From Halomonas sp. I5-271120 (GTDB lineage: Bacteria > Pseudomonadota > Gammaproteobacteria > Pseudomonadales > Halomonadaceae): a stretch of 64,000 bases of DNA. Shown one piece after another: positions 9,211 through 17,765 of the stretch (positions are counted from its first letter, which is position 1; each line of letters opens with the position of its first letter). Location of the stretch: assembly GCF_030553075.1 (NCBI RefSeq), contig NZ_CP130701.1, positions 744,001 through 808,000 on the forward strand, written 5' to 3'. The notes beneath the pieces were generated by a model that saw nothing but the letters and a program-made list of their open reading frames with translations, did not search any database and was not told the origin of the DNA. A program made the translations under genes and the position numbers.

Positions 9211-9639
9211 ATGCGGGATCTCTATCAGCGACTGGGACTGCCCAATGATGCCAACGATAAGGACATCCAGCGGGCTATCGAGGCCTGCCATCACAACGCC
9301 CTCAAGGCCGATGCCAGAATAGTGCTGGGCGAACCCGAGCGCCGTGAAGAATACGATGCCCTGCACGGCACCCTGCGCGATATCGGCCTGCTGCGCGCAA
9401 GACTCGGTCTGACCCACGGCCCCTTCTGGCAGGACAATACCGCCAACGACTTCTCGCTGCCGCCGGATAACACCGGCGCCCGTCACGACCTGCTGATAGC
9501 ACGGGTCGAGCGCGCCGTCGGCTTGCACGACGGTTGGCGGAAGTGGCGCGCCCCCTGGCTGTTGGCGATGCTGCTGATCGGGGCCACGGTGCTCGGCGCG
9601 GCAGCAGGCGCGGCGCTCTACCATTACTGGCTGGTCTGA
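9211..9639 (+). CDS. Small membrane-anchored J-like protein without HPD
   Basis: 142 residues. The first ~55 look like a J domain (YQRLGLPNDANDKDIQRAI and GEPERREEYDALHG), but the expected HPD is replaced by HHNALKAD, so DnaK activation is unlikely by the usual mechanism. A single C-terminal transmembrane helix (about 113-136, PWLLAMLLIGATVLGAAAGA) should anchor it in the inner membrane. It starts 2 bases after the TerB/J protein, implying co-translation and perhaps partnership, with this one as tether or decoy. Function is inferred only. Confidence 0.75.
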   Translation: MRDLYQRLGLPNDANDKDIQRAIEACHHNALKADARIVLGEPERREEYDALHGTLRDIGLLRARLGLTHGPFWQDNTANDFSLPPDNTGARHDLLIARVERAVGLHDGWRKWRAPWLLAMLLIGATVLGAAAGAALYHYWLV

Positions 9640-9722
9640 ACGCACACTACCGCCAACCGTTCACCTCGCCAGTAGCCTCTGAACTGCCCCCGCTATTTTC
9701 GCACTCCCCTCATTGAGCCGTT

Positions 9723-12077
9723 TTAGCCTACTCCGGGTGTCCCCTGATCACGCCTGGCCCCCGGCGGTGCGGCACGCCCAGCCTCGCCCGGCGAACGACC
9801 CAACACATCACGCCCTGAGTCTTCGCTCGCTGTCTCCGTTTCGGCTTCCGGTTCCGGCGCCTGCTCATCCAGCGCCTCGCCACCGCGACCTTCCATCTGC
9901 ACGCTCAAACGCGGCATCGCAAGATCCAGGCCATCCTCTTCCAGGCGCTGCTTGAACCGCAGGTTGAAGGCGCGCGCCACGTCCCATTGCATGACCGGCG
10001 CCGTGCGCATGCGCATGCGCAGCACCGCAGCACCCTCCTCGAAGCGCTCGATGCCCTGCATCTCAAGCGCCGACCAGATGTGATGGCGCATCAGGGGGTC
10101 ATGGCGCAGATCGTCGGCGACTTCCCGCACCAGCGTAATGCCATCATCGATCTTCATCTCATGGGGAATGCGCAAGCGCATCAAGGCGATACCGAATTGG
10201 CGCGACATGTTGTGGATCGATTTGATCTGGCTGAAGGTGATGGTGTGGACAATGCCATCGAGATCGCGCAGCCGCACGGTGCGCAGGGTCAGCCCCTCGA
10301 CGGTGCCCAGGTGACCGCCCAGATCGACGAAGTCATCGATGGCCAACGAATCCTCAATCAGGATAAAGATACCCGTGATCAGGTCCTGCACCAGCGTCTG
10401 GGCGCCGAAGCCGATCGCCAGGCCGATCACACCGGCACCGGCCAGCAGCGGCGTGACGTTGACCCCCAGGTTGGCCAGGGCAACGATCGAAGCGATCACC
10501 ACGATGGTCGCGAAGACCACGTTGCGGATCAGCGGAGTGATGGTCTGAGCCCGGGCACTGTTGACGCGCCGCCCTCGGGAGCGGGCCGAGCTCGCCAACG
10601 CCCGCTGGATAGCGGTATCGGCAAAGATCCAGGCCAGCCAGGCGATCAGCAAGGTAAAACCGATGCTGATCAACGCCTGGCCAATACGCGCGCCGGCCGC
10701 CTCCTGGCCGACACCCAGCAGCGAACCGCCCCATACGCGCATCGATAGCTCGGCAAAGGTCGCCCAGCACAGCATGTGCGCCAGGGCATACCCGAAGCGC
10801 TCAAGGCGGCGTCGATACTGGGAAACCCGCCTGCGCCCTTCGAGTGTCGCGCCGTAACGGCGCAGCAGGCCATTGATCACCAACGTCAGGATCAGCAGCG
10901 CCGCGGTGCCGATGGCCCGGGGCAAGGCACCGCCAGCATCGCCCACGGTGACCACCAGCGCCACCAGCGAGACCCCCACCAGCAGCAGGGCGGGGACATG
11001 CCACAGACCGCCGAGTACCCGCACCACGTAATTGATCGTGCTTTGCGCCTTACGCTGCGAATACGGGCGGTTGCGGATCAGGTGCTTGATCGGCTGCTTG
11101 AAGCGCAGAATGAAGATACCGCTCATCATCGCCGCCAGCAGGTTAGTGACGATCGACAGGAAACCCGCCAGATCGCTGCCCAACTGGGCGATCAGCTGCG
11201 GGGAGTCCAGTGCGTCACCCAGCGCCATCAATGCACCGATCAGGAACAGTCGCCGCAAGGCCCGAGTCCGCAGGAAGCGCACGGCGATATAACGATGCCC
11301 GCGGGTAAAGGCCGAGAACACCACCTCGCAGGCCGACGCCAGCAGCCGTCCGCACAGCGACACATAGGCGGTGACCAGCGCCAGGCTGACCGCGGCATTG
11401 GGTTCCACGAACTGTGACAGTGCCAGCATGATGGCAAAGGCCACCGCCCAGGGCAGCAGGCGGCGCAGGAAATGCACGCCAAGCAGCCATGCCTTAGGTT
11501 CGCGCGGCAGTTCCAGCGGCACGCCGACGCGGCGCACCACCAGACGGGCAAGCGCCATCAGTAGTAGCAGCAGCCCGACCCACACCGACAGCATCACTGT
11601 GGCTTCAACGGCCAGGCGCAGCAACGCCGCATTGCCGGCGTTACTGGCAAGCTCTCCAACATCCTGCCAGGCCTGAATCAGTCGCTGCTGCCACAGGTCA
11701 AGCGGCGACTGTCCATCATCGGCCTGCTCCCCCAGTTCGTTGAAGGTATCCGCTAGAGCGCCCAGCAACCCCTGAGGCCCGGCATCAGGACTGCCACCGT
11801 CGACCTGAGCGGTGCTGTCGCGCAGCGCCTTCAGCTCTTCCAACAGCGCGCCCCGCCGCTCCGCGTTGTCGAGCGTCGCGATCACAGTATCCAAGGACTC
11901 CACCACCGCCTTGGGATTCGGCTGGCTGCTGGATGAGTCACCAGCAAGTCCCGTGAGCCCCAGGCCCGGCGCCTGTGCCTGCGCCATCGATGGCAACAGC
12001 AGCATGGTCAACAGGGTCAGCAGCCCCCAGATCAACCGATGGCTGACAAGCGAAGAGCATGGAGCAGGCTCGCTCAT
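9723..12077 (-). CDS. Large MscS-family mechanosensitive channel
   Basis: 784-residue inner-membrane channel. An N-terminal signal segment ends near AQA (residue ~35), followed by a periplasmic region and about ten membrane helices. The pore helix and start of the beta domain are diagnostic: LGVNVTPLLAGAGVIGLAIGFG and AQTLVQDLITGIFILIEDSLAIDDFVDL. The C-terminus is acidic (DEQAPEPEAETETASED) and then basic. Size and helix number resemble MscK or the YnaI/YbdG group rather than small MscS. A role in hypo-osmotic release would suit a halophile, but gating is not deducible from sequence. It converges on the J-protein pair. Confidence 0.88.
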   Translation of the reverse strand: MSEPAPCSSLVSHRLIWGLLTLLTMLLLPSMAQAQAPGLGLTGLAGDSSSSQPNPKAVVESLDTVIATLDNAERRGALLEELKALRDSTAQVDGGSPDAGPQGLLGALADTFNELGEQADDGQSPLDLWQQRLIQAWQDVGELASNAGNAALLRLAVEATVMLSVWVGLLLLLMALARLVVRRVGVPLELPREPKAWLLGVHFLRRLLPWAVAFAIMLALSQFVEPNAAVSLALVTAYVSLCGRLLASACEVVFSAFTRGHRYIAVRFLRTRALRRLFLIGALMALGDALDSPQLIAQLGSDLAGFLSIVTNLLAAMMSGIFILRFKQPIKHLIRNRPYSQRKAQSTINYVVRVLGGLWHVPALLLVGVSLVALVVTVGDAGGALPRAIGTAALLILTLVINGLLRRYGATLEGRRRVSQYRRRLERFGYALAHMLCWATFAELSMRVWGGSLLGVGQEAAGARIGQALISIGFTLLIAWLAWIFADTAIQRALASSARSRGRRVNSARAQTITPLIRNVVFATIVVIASIVALANLGVNVTPLLAGAGVIGLAIGFGAQTLVQDLITGIFILIEDSLAIDDFVDLGGHLGTVEGLTLRTVRLRDLDGIVHTITFSQIKSIHNMSRQFGIALMRLRIPHEMKIDDGITLVREVADDLRHDPLMRHHIWSALEMQGIERFEEGAAVLRMRMRTAPVMQWDVARAFNLRFKQRLEEDGLDLAMPRLSVQMEGRGGEALDEQAPEPEAETETASEDSGRDVLGRSPGEAGRAAPPGARRDQGTPGVG

Positions 12078-12291
12078 GAAGACTCCCTACGTGACTGAAA
12101 GTGAAAAGAAAGCGAGAAAAGAAAGCAGGTCTGTCATCAATAAGACCCGTGACGCCCGGACCTCAGGGTAAAGGAATGCCCGCGCCGAGGCACCCTGTCA
12201 CTGCCTACCGACAAGCACCTGCGCCCCTGGTGGGTCGCCGGCCGAGGTATGATAGTCTTGCGGTGCCAATTCAGGCTTACGGGAGTGTGGC

Positions 12292-13299
12292 ATGGATCCG
12301 CAATCGCCCCCTGTTACCACTACCGGGGAAGGCAACCTCCGCCGTGTCGGCGTCGAGATAGAATTTGCCTGCGTCTCGCCAGCTGCGGCAGCGAGTCTGG
12401 TGGCCGAGCAGTTTGGCGGTCAGGTCATCGCACTCAGCCCACATCGCTGGCGAGTGGAAGGCACCCGTTGGGGAGAGTTCACCATCGAGCTCGATGCCAA
12501 GATGGTGCATCCGGACGACAAGGTAACCGCCGCCCAACCGAGCAGTGACGACGAATGGGCCCGCCAGCGGCATCAGTGGCATATCGAGCTTCACACGCGC
12601 TCTCGTGAGCTGCTGGGGGACGTAGTGGCCGGCCTGGTGCCCACCGAGATCGTCTGTCCACCGGTGCCCTGGAATGAACTCGGCGAGCTCGATGCGCTTT
12701 TCGGCGCATTGCGCCGCCATGGCGCCAAGGGCACCGACGATAGCCTGCTCTACGGCTTCGGGCTGCACCTCAACCCCGAGGTGCCGGGCACCGATATCGA
12801 CAGCCTGCTCGCTCACCTGCGTGCCTACCTGCTACTGGCGCCCTGGCTGCGCGACCAGATCGACATCGACATCACCCGCGAAGTGCTGCCCCACGCCAAC
12901 CCCTTCCCCAAGGCCTATGCCCTCAAGGTGCTCGACCCCAACTATGCGCCGGATCTCGACACCCTGATTGCTGACTACCTGCACGACAACCCGACCCGCA
13001 ACCGCGAGCTCGATTTTTTGCCGCTGTTCGCCTGGCTGCGACCGGACCACCCCAATGCCCTGCTCAAGAACGAGCTGGTCAAGCCGCGGCCGACCTTCCA
13101 CTACCGCCTGCCCAACGCCCACCTCTCGGCCAGGGACTGGGGCTCGGTGGTGGAGTGGAACCGCTGGCTGACGGTGGAGCGCCTCGCCGCCGACCCCGAG
13201 CGGCTCGCCGAGCGCGCTAATGACTTTCTCACCCATCATGCCCGCTCGCCCATGTCACGCTGGCTCGATAAGCTCAGGCACTGGATGAAGGACGAATGA
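12292..13299 (+). CDS. Amidoligase-family protein (COOH-NH2 ligase fold)
   Basis: 335 residues, matching the amidoligase family related to glutamine synthetase and gamma-glutamylcysteine ligase. Landmarks: RRVGVEIEFACVSP near the N-terminus (metal/ATP-binding Glu strand), WGEFTIELDAKMVHP, the PPVPWNELGELDALF segment and HLNPEVPGTD with a probable catalytic His. Such enzymes join a carboxylate and an amine with ATP, often making peptide tags or small metabolites. Its stop overlaps the start of a class-I amidotransferase-like hydrolase by 4 bases (ATGA), the pairing known for this family. The substrate is unknown. Confidence 0.82.
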   Translation: MDPQSPPVTTTGEGNLRRVGVEIEFACVSPAAAASLVAEQFGGQVIALSPHRWRVEGTRWGEFTIELDAKMVHPDDKVTAAQPSSDDEWARQRHQWHIELHTRSRELLGDVVAGLVPTEIVCPPVPWNELGELDALFGALRRHGAKGTDDSLLYGFGLHLNPEVPGTDIDSLLAHLRAYLLLAPWLRDQIDIDITREVLPHANPFPKAYALKVLDPNYAPDLDTLIADYLHDNPTRNRELDFLPLFAWLRPDHPNALLKNELVKPRPTFHYRLPNAHLSARDWGSVVEWNRWLTVERLAADPERLAERANDFLTHHARSPMSRWLDKLRHWMKDE

Positions 13300-13955
13300 C
13301 CCGACCACTGATCGGTATCACCACCTCGGACCGCAAGAGCCGCCTCGCCTGGTTCTTCGACTGGCTGGCGGTCTGGCGCCACGGCGGTCGCCCGCTGAGG
13401 CTATCGCCGTCTCGCCCGGTGCCGGAAACACTCGACGGCCTGATCATCGGCGGCGGCGATGATATTGAAGCGCACCTGTACGGCGGCGAAGTACGGTTCG
13501 ACGTCCGCGTCGACCCCGAACGTGACGCCCTGGAGCTCGACCTGCTGGAGCGCTTCATCCCCAGCCGCTGCCCGGTGCTCGGCATCTGCCGCGGCGCCCA
13601 GCTGATCAACGTCTATATGGGCGGCACACTGGACAGCGACATCTACACCACCTACGAGGGGCTCAAACGCCGGCGTACCGTGCTGCCGCGCAAGACCGTC
13701 GACATCGTCGCCGACAGCAAGCTGCATCGTATTCTCGGCGTCAGTTGGTGTCGCATCAACAGCCTCCACCACCAGGCGGTACAGGATGCCGGTCGCGGCA
13801 TCGAAATCGTCGCAAGGGATAGAGACGGTCTGGTGCAGGGTATCGAATCCCGGGAGCACGATTTCCTGATGGGCGTGCAGTGGCATCCCGAATGGTTGAT
13901 TTTCAATCGCCCACAGCAGCGACTGATCCGAGCACTGGTCGACGCTGCCGCCTGA
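13296..13955 (+). CDS. Class-I glutamine amidotransferase-like hydrolase (peptidase C26)
   Basis: 219 residues, gamma-glutamyl hydrolase/PuuD-like. The nucleophile elbow is CPVLGICRGAQLINV (Cys in GICRG), and the His-x-Glu of the triad is in GVQWHPEW. The N-terminus (RPLIGITTSDRKSR) and LIIGGGDDIEAHLYGG are typical of C26. It overlaps the amidoligase gene by ATGA, so the two are probably translationally coupled: one protein makes and the other breaks or edits an amide bond. The natural product is unknown. Confidence 0.85.
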   Translation: MTRPLIGITTSDRKSRLAWFFDWLAVWRHGGRPLRLSPSRPVPETLDGLIIGGGDDIEAHLYGGEVRFDVRVDPERDALELDLLERFIPSRCPVLGICRGAQLINVYMGGTLDSDIYTTYEGLKRRRTVLPRKTVDIVADSKLHRILGVSWCRINSLHHQAVQDAGRGIEIVARDRDGLVQGIESREHDFLMGVQWHPEWLIFNRPQQRLIRALVDAAA

Positions 13956-14058
13956 ACGCTCGCCGGGCAACTTCCAAGGTTGCTGACGGGGCGTTCTTTC
14001 GACCCATTCTTGCTGCACACGCTTTCCGCCAGGTCTGACAAGAAGCCCTGCAGAAACG

Positions 14059-14095
14059 ACGACGGCCATTCCGGTGTCACCGGAATGGCCGTCGT
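14059..14095. terminator. Strong palindromic hairpin between convergent genes
   Basis: ACGACGGCCATTCCGGTG (14059-14076) is an exact inverted repeat of 14078-14095 with one base between, giving a stem of about 16 pairs with a small loop. It sits between the C26 gene (stop 13955) and the osmC stop (14178), as expected for a bidirectional terminator, although flanking T-runs are short. Confidence 0.75.
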
Positions 14096-14177
14096 TTGAT
14101 TGAGCGCTAGCAGACGCTCATGATTCACCGGCCAAGGCTAGCGCTTGGGCGAGCCAGGCTGGTCGCTGATCTAGGCG

Positions 14178-14609
14178 TTAGCTTTCCAGGCGCGCATCCA
14201 GCGTGATCTCGGCATTGAACAGCTTCGAGACCGGGCACCCTTCCTTGGCCTTGTTCGCGGCATCATCGAAGGTGGCCTGATCGGCACCGGGAATCTTCGC
14301 CACGCAGCTCAAGTGTATGGCAGAGATGGTGAAACCGCTGTCGTCCTGATCGAGGCTAACGGTAGCCTCCGTCTTGATGCTTTCAGGCTCGAGGCCGGCC
14401 TCGCCCAGCATCATCGAGAACGCCATGGAGAAACAGCTGGCATGGGCGGCGCCGATCAGCTCTTCAGGGTTGGTACCGGCCTGCCCCTCGAAGCGCTGCT
14501 TGAAGCCGTAGGGATTAGAGGAGAGTGCACCGCTTTCTGTCGAAACCGTGCCCTTGCCATCTTTCAGGCTGCCTTGCCATTCTGCAGAACCTTTCTTCTT
14601 GATGCTCAT
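14178..14609 (-). CDS. osmC: OsmC family peroxiredoxin-like protein
   Basis: 143 residues; thiol-dependent hydroperoxide reductase of the OsmC/Ohr family, cytoplasmic dimer. The active-site cysteines are in IGAAHASCFSMAFS (Cys59) and EGCPVSKLFNAEI (second Cys). The N-terminus (KKGSAEWQGSLKDGKGTVS) matches the osmotically inducible OsmC branch more than Ohr. The ATG at 14609 has a clear AAGGAG, directly abutting a repeat tract upstream. It heads a minus-strand run that also holds tpx. Confidence 0.92.
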   Translation of the reverse strand: MSIKKKGSAEWQGSLKDGKGTVSTESGALSSNPYGFKQRFEGQAGTNPEELIGAAHASCFSMAFSMMLGEAGLEPESIKTEATVSLDQDDSGFTISAIHLSCVAKIPGADQATFDDAANKAKEGCPVSKLFNAEITLDARLES

Positions 14610-14618
14610 ACTGTCTCC

Positions 14619-14806
14619 TTAGTACTTATCATGAGTACGTATCGTGGGCACGGATCTTGAGTACTGACCGTGCGACTCGTGAAGGGACTGATTTACCATT
14701 TGAAGGTACTGACTGAAGCGACTACTCAAGCGACATTACTCAAGGTACTCGCTCCGCGTACTTACTCAAAGCATTCGCTTAGAGTGCTTGCTCGAGGCGC
14801 TCGATC
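14619..14806. repeat. 13-base AGTAC repeat array and degenerate extension before osmC
   Basis: From 14619 the sequence falls into 13-base units: TTAGTACTTATCA (14619), TGAGTACGTATCG (14632), TGGGCACGGATCT (14645), TGAGTACTGACCG (14658) and a weak fifth at 14671. From about 14703 to 14806 a second, looser series of 12-14 bases with the pattern AAGGTACTNNCTC follows. The array touches the osmC Shine-Dalgarno sequence. Confidence 0.75.
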
Positions 14807-14851
14807 AGGGGGCGTAATACGTCACTCCACCAGGCGCCAAGGTGAGTGCCT

Positions 14852-15352
14852 TTACCCCAGGGCATCCATGGCCGCCTGATAGTCAGGCTCCTCTTTCAGC
14901 TCGCCGACCAGTTGGCTATGGATCACCTGGTCCTGCTCATCGACAACCACTACCGCACGCGCGGTCAGCCCGGTCATCGGCCCGGATGACAGCGCCACGC
15001 CATAGGCTTTATGGAAGTCGGGGTGACGAAACGTCGAGAGCGTTTCGACGTTGTCCAGGCCCTCGGCGCCACAGAAACGCTTGGCAGCGAACGGCAGGTC
15101 CGCCGAGACCACCAGCACCACGGTATTATCGAGCTGGGAGGCGTACTCATTGAACTTGCGCGTCGAGGTGGCGCAGGTCGGCGTATCGACGCTCGGAATG
15201 ATGTTCAGCACCTTGCGCTTGCCGGCGTAGTTGGCAAGGGTCACGTCCTCAAGGGCCTGATTAGTCAGAGTAAAAGCCGGGGCCGACTGGCCGCTCTGGG
15301 GAAGGTCACCATCGACCTCGACGGGAGTACCGGCACGGGTGATCTGCGTCAT
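14852..15352 (-). CDS. tpx: Thiol peroxidase
   Basis: Atypical 2-Cys peroxiredoxin, 166 residues. The peroxidatic Cys60 lies in [19 protein letters not shown] and the resolving Cys94 in [11 protein letters not shown], both diagnostic of Tpx. The ATG at 15352 is chosen because AGGAGGT precedes it; a 17-codon upstream extension has no family match. It reduces lipid and alkyl hydroperoxides with thioredoxin, and its place beside OsmC makes this a small peroxide-defence cluster. Confidence 0.95.
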   Translation of the reverse strand: MTQITRAGTPVEVDGDLPQSGQSAPAFTLTNQALEDVTLANYAGKRKVLNIIPSVDTPTCATSTRKFNEYASQLDNTVVLVVSADLPFAAKRFCGAEGLDNVETLSTFRHPDFHKAYGVALSSGPMTGLTARAVVVVDEQDQVIHSQLVGELKEEPDYQAAMDALG

Positions 15353-15438
15353 GTCACCTCCTGTGGAGTAAGGCCCTCGGGATGAAGGCCCGTAAAACGT
15401 CATCTACTATCATCAATGGCGATGATGGCGCCGCTAAT

Positions 15439-15494
15439 CAAGTGCCGTCTCTCAGGCACCGTCTCTTAAGTACTGTCTTTCAAGTGCGTGGCTC
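15439..15494. repeat. 14-base tandem repeat across the stop codon of the DUF1415 gene
   Basis: Four consecutive 14-base units: CAAGTGCCGTCTCT (15439), CAGGCACCGTCTCT (15453), TAAGTACTGTCTTT (15467) and CAAGTGCGTGGCTC (15481, diverging). The TGA stop of the gene at 15480 (minus strand) is formed at the unit boundary, so its last codons are repeat sequence. Confidence 0.88.
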
Positions 15495-16100
15495 ACCCGT
15501 CTTCATCAATGTCGCCAGCTTGCTTGCCAGCGCCTCGCCCCCCAGCGCCGTCATGGCAGCGGCATTGCGCTCAGGAATGGCTTCAGGGTCGGGGTAGTGG
15601 GCCAAGGCTTCGGCGATGGCGTCTTCGCGCAGCAGATGCAGCATCGGCCAGGGCGAGCGATTGGTGTAATTGGCGGGATCGTCTTCCTCGACGCCATCGA
15701 AGCAATAGTCCGGGTGAAAACTCGCCAACTGGTAGACGCCCTCGTAGCCCTGTTCCTCGAATAGCGCCTCGGCAACGCCTAGCAGATCCAGATAGTCGTC
15801 GAAGTCGTTTACCCCATCGCTCAATACCAGCAGCGTGGTGGCAAGGGTGGCGTCCTCGTCGAGTCGCTGGCACTCAGCCAGCAGCGCACCCAGGGTCTCG
15901 TTCCAATCATGGGCCGACACCGCCACGTAGCGAATGGTATCGCGCTTCACCTCGCGGCCGGCGAAAGGGCATAGGTTGTGGCCTACTACCATGGCTTCGA
16001 CCCAAGCACGGGAGGCAGCGATGGCCTGATCGGCAAGGGCACGGTTGGCAAGCGCATGCTCACCGATAACGGTAGTGGACGATAAAGAAGCAGAGGACAT
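15480..16100 (-). CDS. DUF1415 family protein
   Basis: About 206 residues of a conserved proteobacterial family of unknown function. Diagnostic segments: AWVEAMVVGHNLCPFAGREVKRDTIRY (given as AWVEAMVVGHNLCPFA then REVKRDTIRY), YQLASFHPDYCF and NRSPWPMLHLLREDAI. The conserved Cys, His and Asp residues hint at a metal or redox role but none is proven. I prefer the ATG at 16100; an in-frame GTG at 16136 adds 12 non-conserved residues. The last codons come from a 14-base repeat tract. Confidence 0.85.
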   Translation of the reverse strand: MSSASLSSTTVIGEHALANRALADQAIAASRAWVEAMVVGHNLCPFAGREVKRDTIRYVAVSAHDWNETLGALLAECQRLDEDATLATTLLVLSDGVNDFDDYLDLLGVAEALFEEQGYEGVYQLASFHPDYCFDGVEEDDPANYTNRSPWPMLHLLREDAIAEALAHYPDPEAIPERNAAAMTALGGEALASKLATLMKTGEPRT

Positions 16101-16221
16101 CGGCGGCTCGGCGGCAGGAAAATGTGAAGAACCCACATTGTAGCCGATAGCCCCTCTTCAAGCGTGACACATCATGAATGACGCCTGTCGCAATGCCGCG
16201 ATACAAAGCGCCTGTTCAAGC

Positions 16222-17013
16222 TCAAGCCTGACCGTTGCCCGCCCTGCGGCCACGCCGCGACGCCAGGCGATCCGCCAGCCGCGTTGGTTCGGGAAGCTTG
16301 GTGCGCCCCAAGCAAGCCACCGTCCACTCGACGGCAGATGCCAGCGACAGCCGATGCCCCGGCGACACGTACACCGGTTTGACACCCAAGCGCGAGCGCA
16401 GCACCGCGCCGATGACCTCATCGTCATCGAGCAGCGGCGTCCAGTCACCGCGCGTGTCGGGCACCTCGCCATGGCGGCCACAGAGTCGCTTCTTGGCGAT
16501 ACCCAGGGTGGGCAGGTCGAGCCATAGGCCCAGATGGGCGGCGATACCGAGCCGCCGCGGGTGAGCAATCCCCTGGCCGTCTACCATCACCAGATCGGGA
16601 CGCCTTAAAAGCTGGGAGAAAGCAGCCAACGCCGCCGGCAATTCACGAAAGGCCAGCAGCCCCGGCACATAGGGAAAGCGCGTGGGCTCGCGATGCACGA
16701 CCTCTTCGAGCACCGCAAGCCCCGGCCAGGCCAACACGACGACGGCGGCGCGAGTGATCGCACCGCCGTCCTCGAAACCGATGTCCACACCGGCAATACG
16801 CTCTACCTCTGGCCGATGGCCCTCTCGGGGTAACCGGTCCGCTGTTTCAAGTTGAGACGCCAGGCGCTTCTGCAGCGCGATGGCCTCACGAGGTTCCAGC
16901 GCCCAATCGTGGAGGTCCGCCGTCAGAGGCCAGCGCCGTGTAGAAACATCATCTGAATTAATCGCAGAAACCCCAGCCCTCGAGCAGCATGCGCAGCTTC
17001 TCGACCCGCGCAC
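16222..17013 (-). CDS. nfi: Endonuclease V (deoxyinosine 3' endonuclease)
   Basis: DNA repair nuclease that nicks 3' of deoxyinosine. Core motifs: IAGVDIGFED (metal Asp), YVPGLLAFRELPA, LVMVDGQGIAHPRRLGIAAH (catalytic Asp), PTLGIAKKRLCGRH and PVYVSPGHRLSL. No ATG lies in frame upstream of the core; the GTG at 17013 gives 263 residues, overlapping the end of the DUF1499 gene by 56 bases, and the first ~35 residues are not family-like, so the true start is uncertain. E. coli Nfi is about 223 residues. Confidence 0.88.
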   Translation of the reverse strand: MRGSRSCACCSRAGVSAINSDDVSTRRWPLTADLHDWALEPREAIALQKRLASQLETADRLPREGHRPEVERIAGVDIGFEDGGAITRAAVVVLAWPGLAVLEEVVHREPTRFPYVPGLLAFRELPAALAAFSQLLRRPDLVMVDGQGIAHPRRLGIAAHLGLWLDLPTLGIAKKRLCGRHGEVPDTRGDWTPLLDDDEVIGAVLRSRLGVKPVYVSPGHRLSLASAVEWTVACLGRTKLPEPTRLADRLASRRGRRAGNGQA

Positions 17014-17374
17014 GGTTTTTGCCGAGGTCGGTCACACCAAGACGCGAGGCACTCCGCACATGGCAGACGCCCTCTTCATCCGACCAGAAGAATTCCAAAT
17101 CGTCGATGAACCCCAGCGGTGAATGGCATTCGGCATGCAGATAAGTGTCGGTAACCGTGATGACCTCGGCCTGTTCACAGCCGGCAAGAGCCGTCTGCAG
17201 GCGCTTCATCAACTGTGCCGTCGTACGGTCACCCGGCTCCAATGGCGCGATGTAGTGGGCATCATCTTCAGCCTGGCTTGAAACGCTGCTGTGGCGCTCA
17301 TCACAGTTGGCGAGACGACCCTCATGGATACCCAAGTTGGCGGGCCGCTTGCTGGTTAGCGGATTGGTCATCAT
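16958..17374 (-). CDS. DUF1499 family protein
   Basis: About 138 residues of a small conserved domain of unknown function. Typical features are the C-terminal LEFFWSDEEGVCHVRSASRLG followed by DLGKNRARVEKLRMLL, split here as FFWSDEEGVCHVRSASR and GKNRARVEKLRMLL. No signal peptide, so cytoplasmic if full length. The ATG at 17374 is preferred because AGGA lies 8 bases upstream; ATG 17383 is an alternative. Its 3' end overlaps the probable start of nfi. Confidence 0.8.
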   Translation of the reverse strand: MMTNPLTSKRPANLGIHEGRLANCDERHSSVSSQAEDDAHYIAPLEPGDRTTAQLMKRLQTALAGCEQAEVITVTDTYLHAECHSPLGFIDDLEFFWSDEEGVCHVRSASRLGVTDLGKNRARVEKLRMLLEGWGFCD

Positions 17375-17765
17375 AGGCTGCATCCTTCGGTTCTGTTCGC
17401 GTGTTATGCGGTTGTTATTCGCTTGTGGCTAATGCCCAGCGGATTAGGCCAGTGCGGATTAATCCCGTTCTTGCATGAGACGCCATGTGGGTGAAACGGC
17501 ATGGCCCTGTAGTGTCAGCGTCCGAAAACCATGCCACGGCCCCTAAGAACCATGATCTGTGGCTTGATAGCTGCCATGCACAGGCTTCGCTAGCAAAATA
17601 TGCATTCTTAGCAACTAGCCTTTAGTCAAGTTCACATTCCCGGCCTTTGCAAGTCGCCACAGAGGCCCATTGCCCCAGGCGATGAACGCTTAATCCACGT
17701 ACACCAATCTGCGATGGCCCCTGCAGCGGGTTGCTCATTGGCAGTATGATGGTGACCTGCTATTC
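17375..17765. other. Intergenic region between DUF1499 and sbcD
   Basis: Divergent promoter region of about 390 bases. I see no gene, no hairpin with a T-run and no clear repeat; GCGGATTA occurs twice (near 17439 and 17455), too little to call. The stretch around 17585-17640 is AT-richer and is the likeliest place for promoters. Confidence 0.5.
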
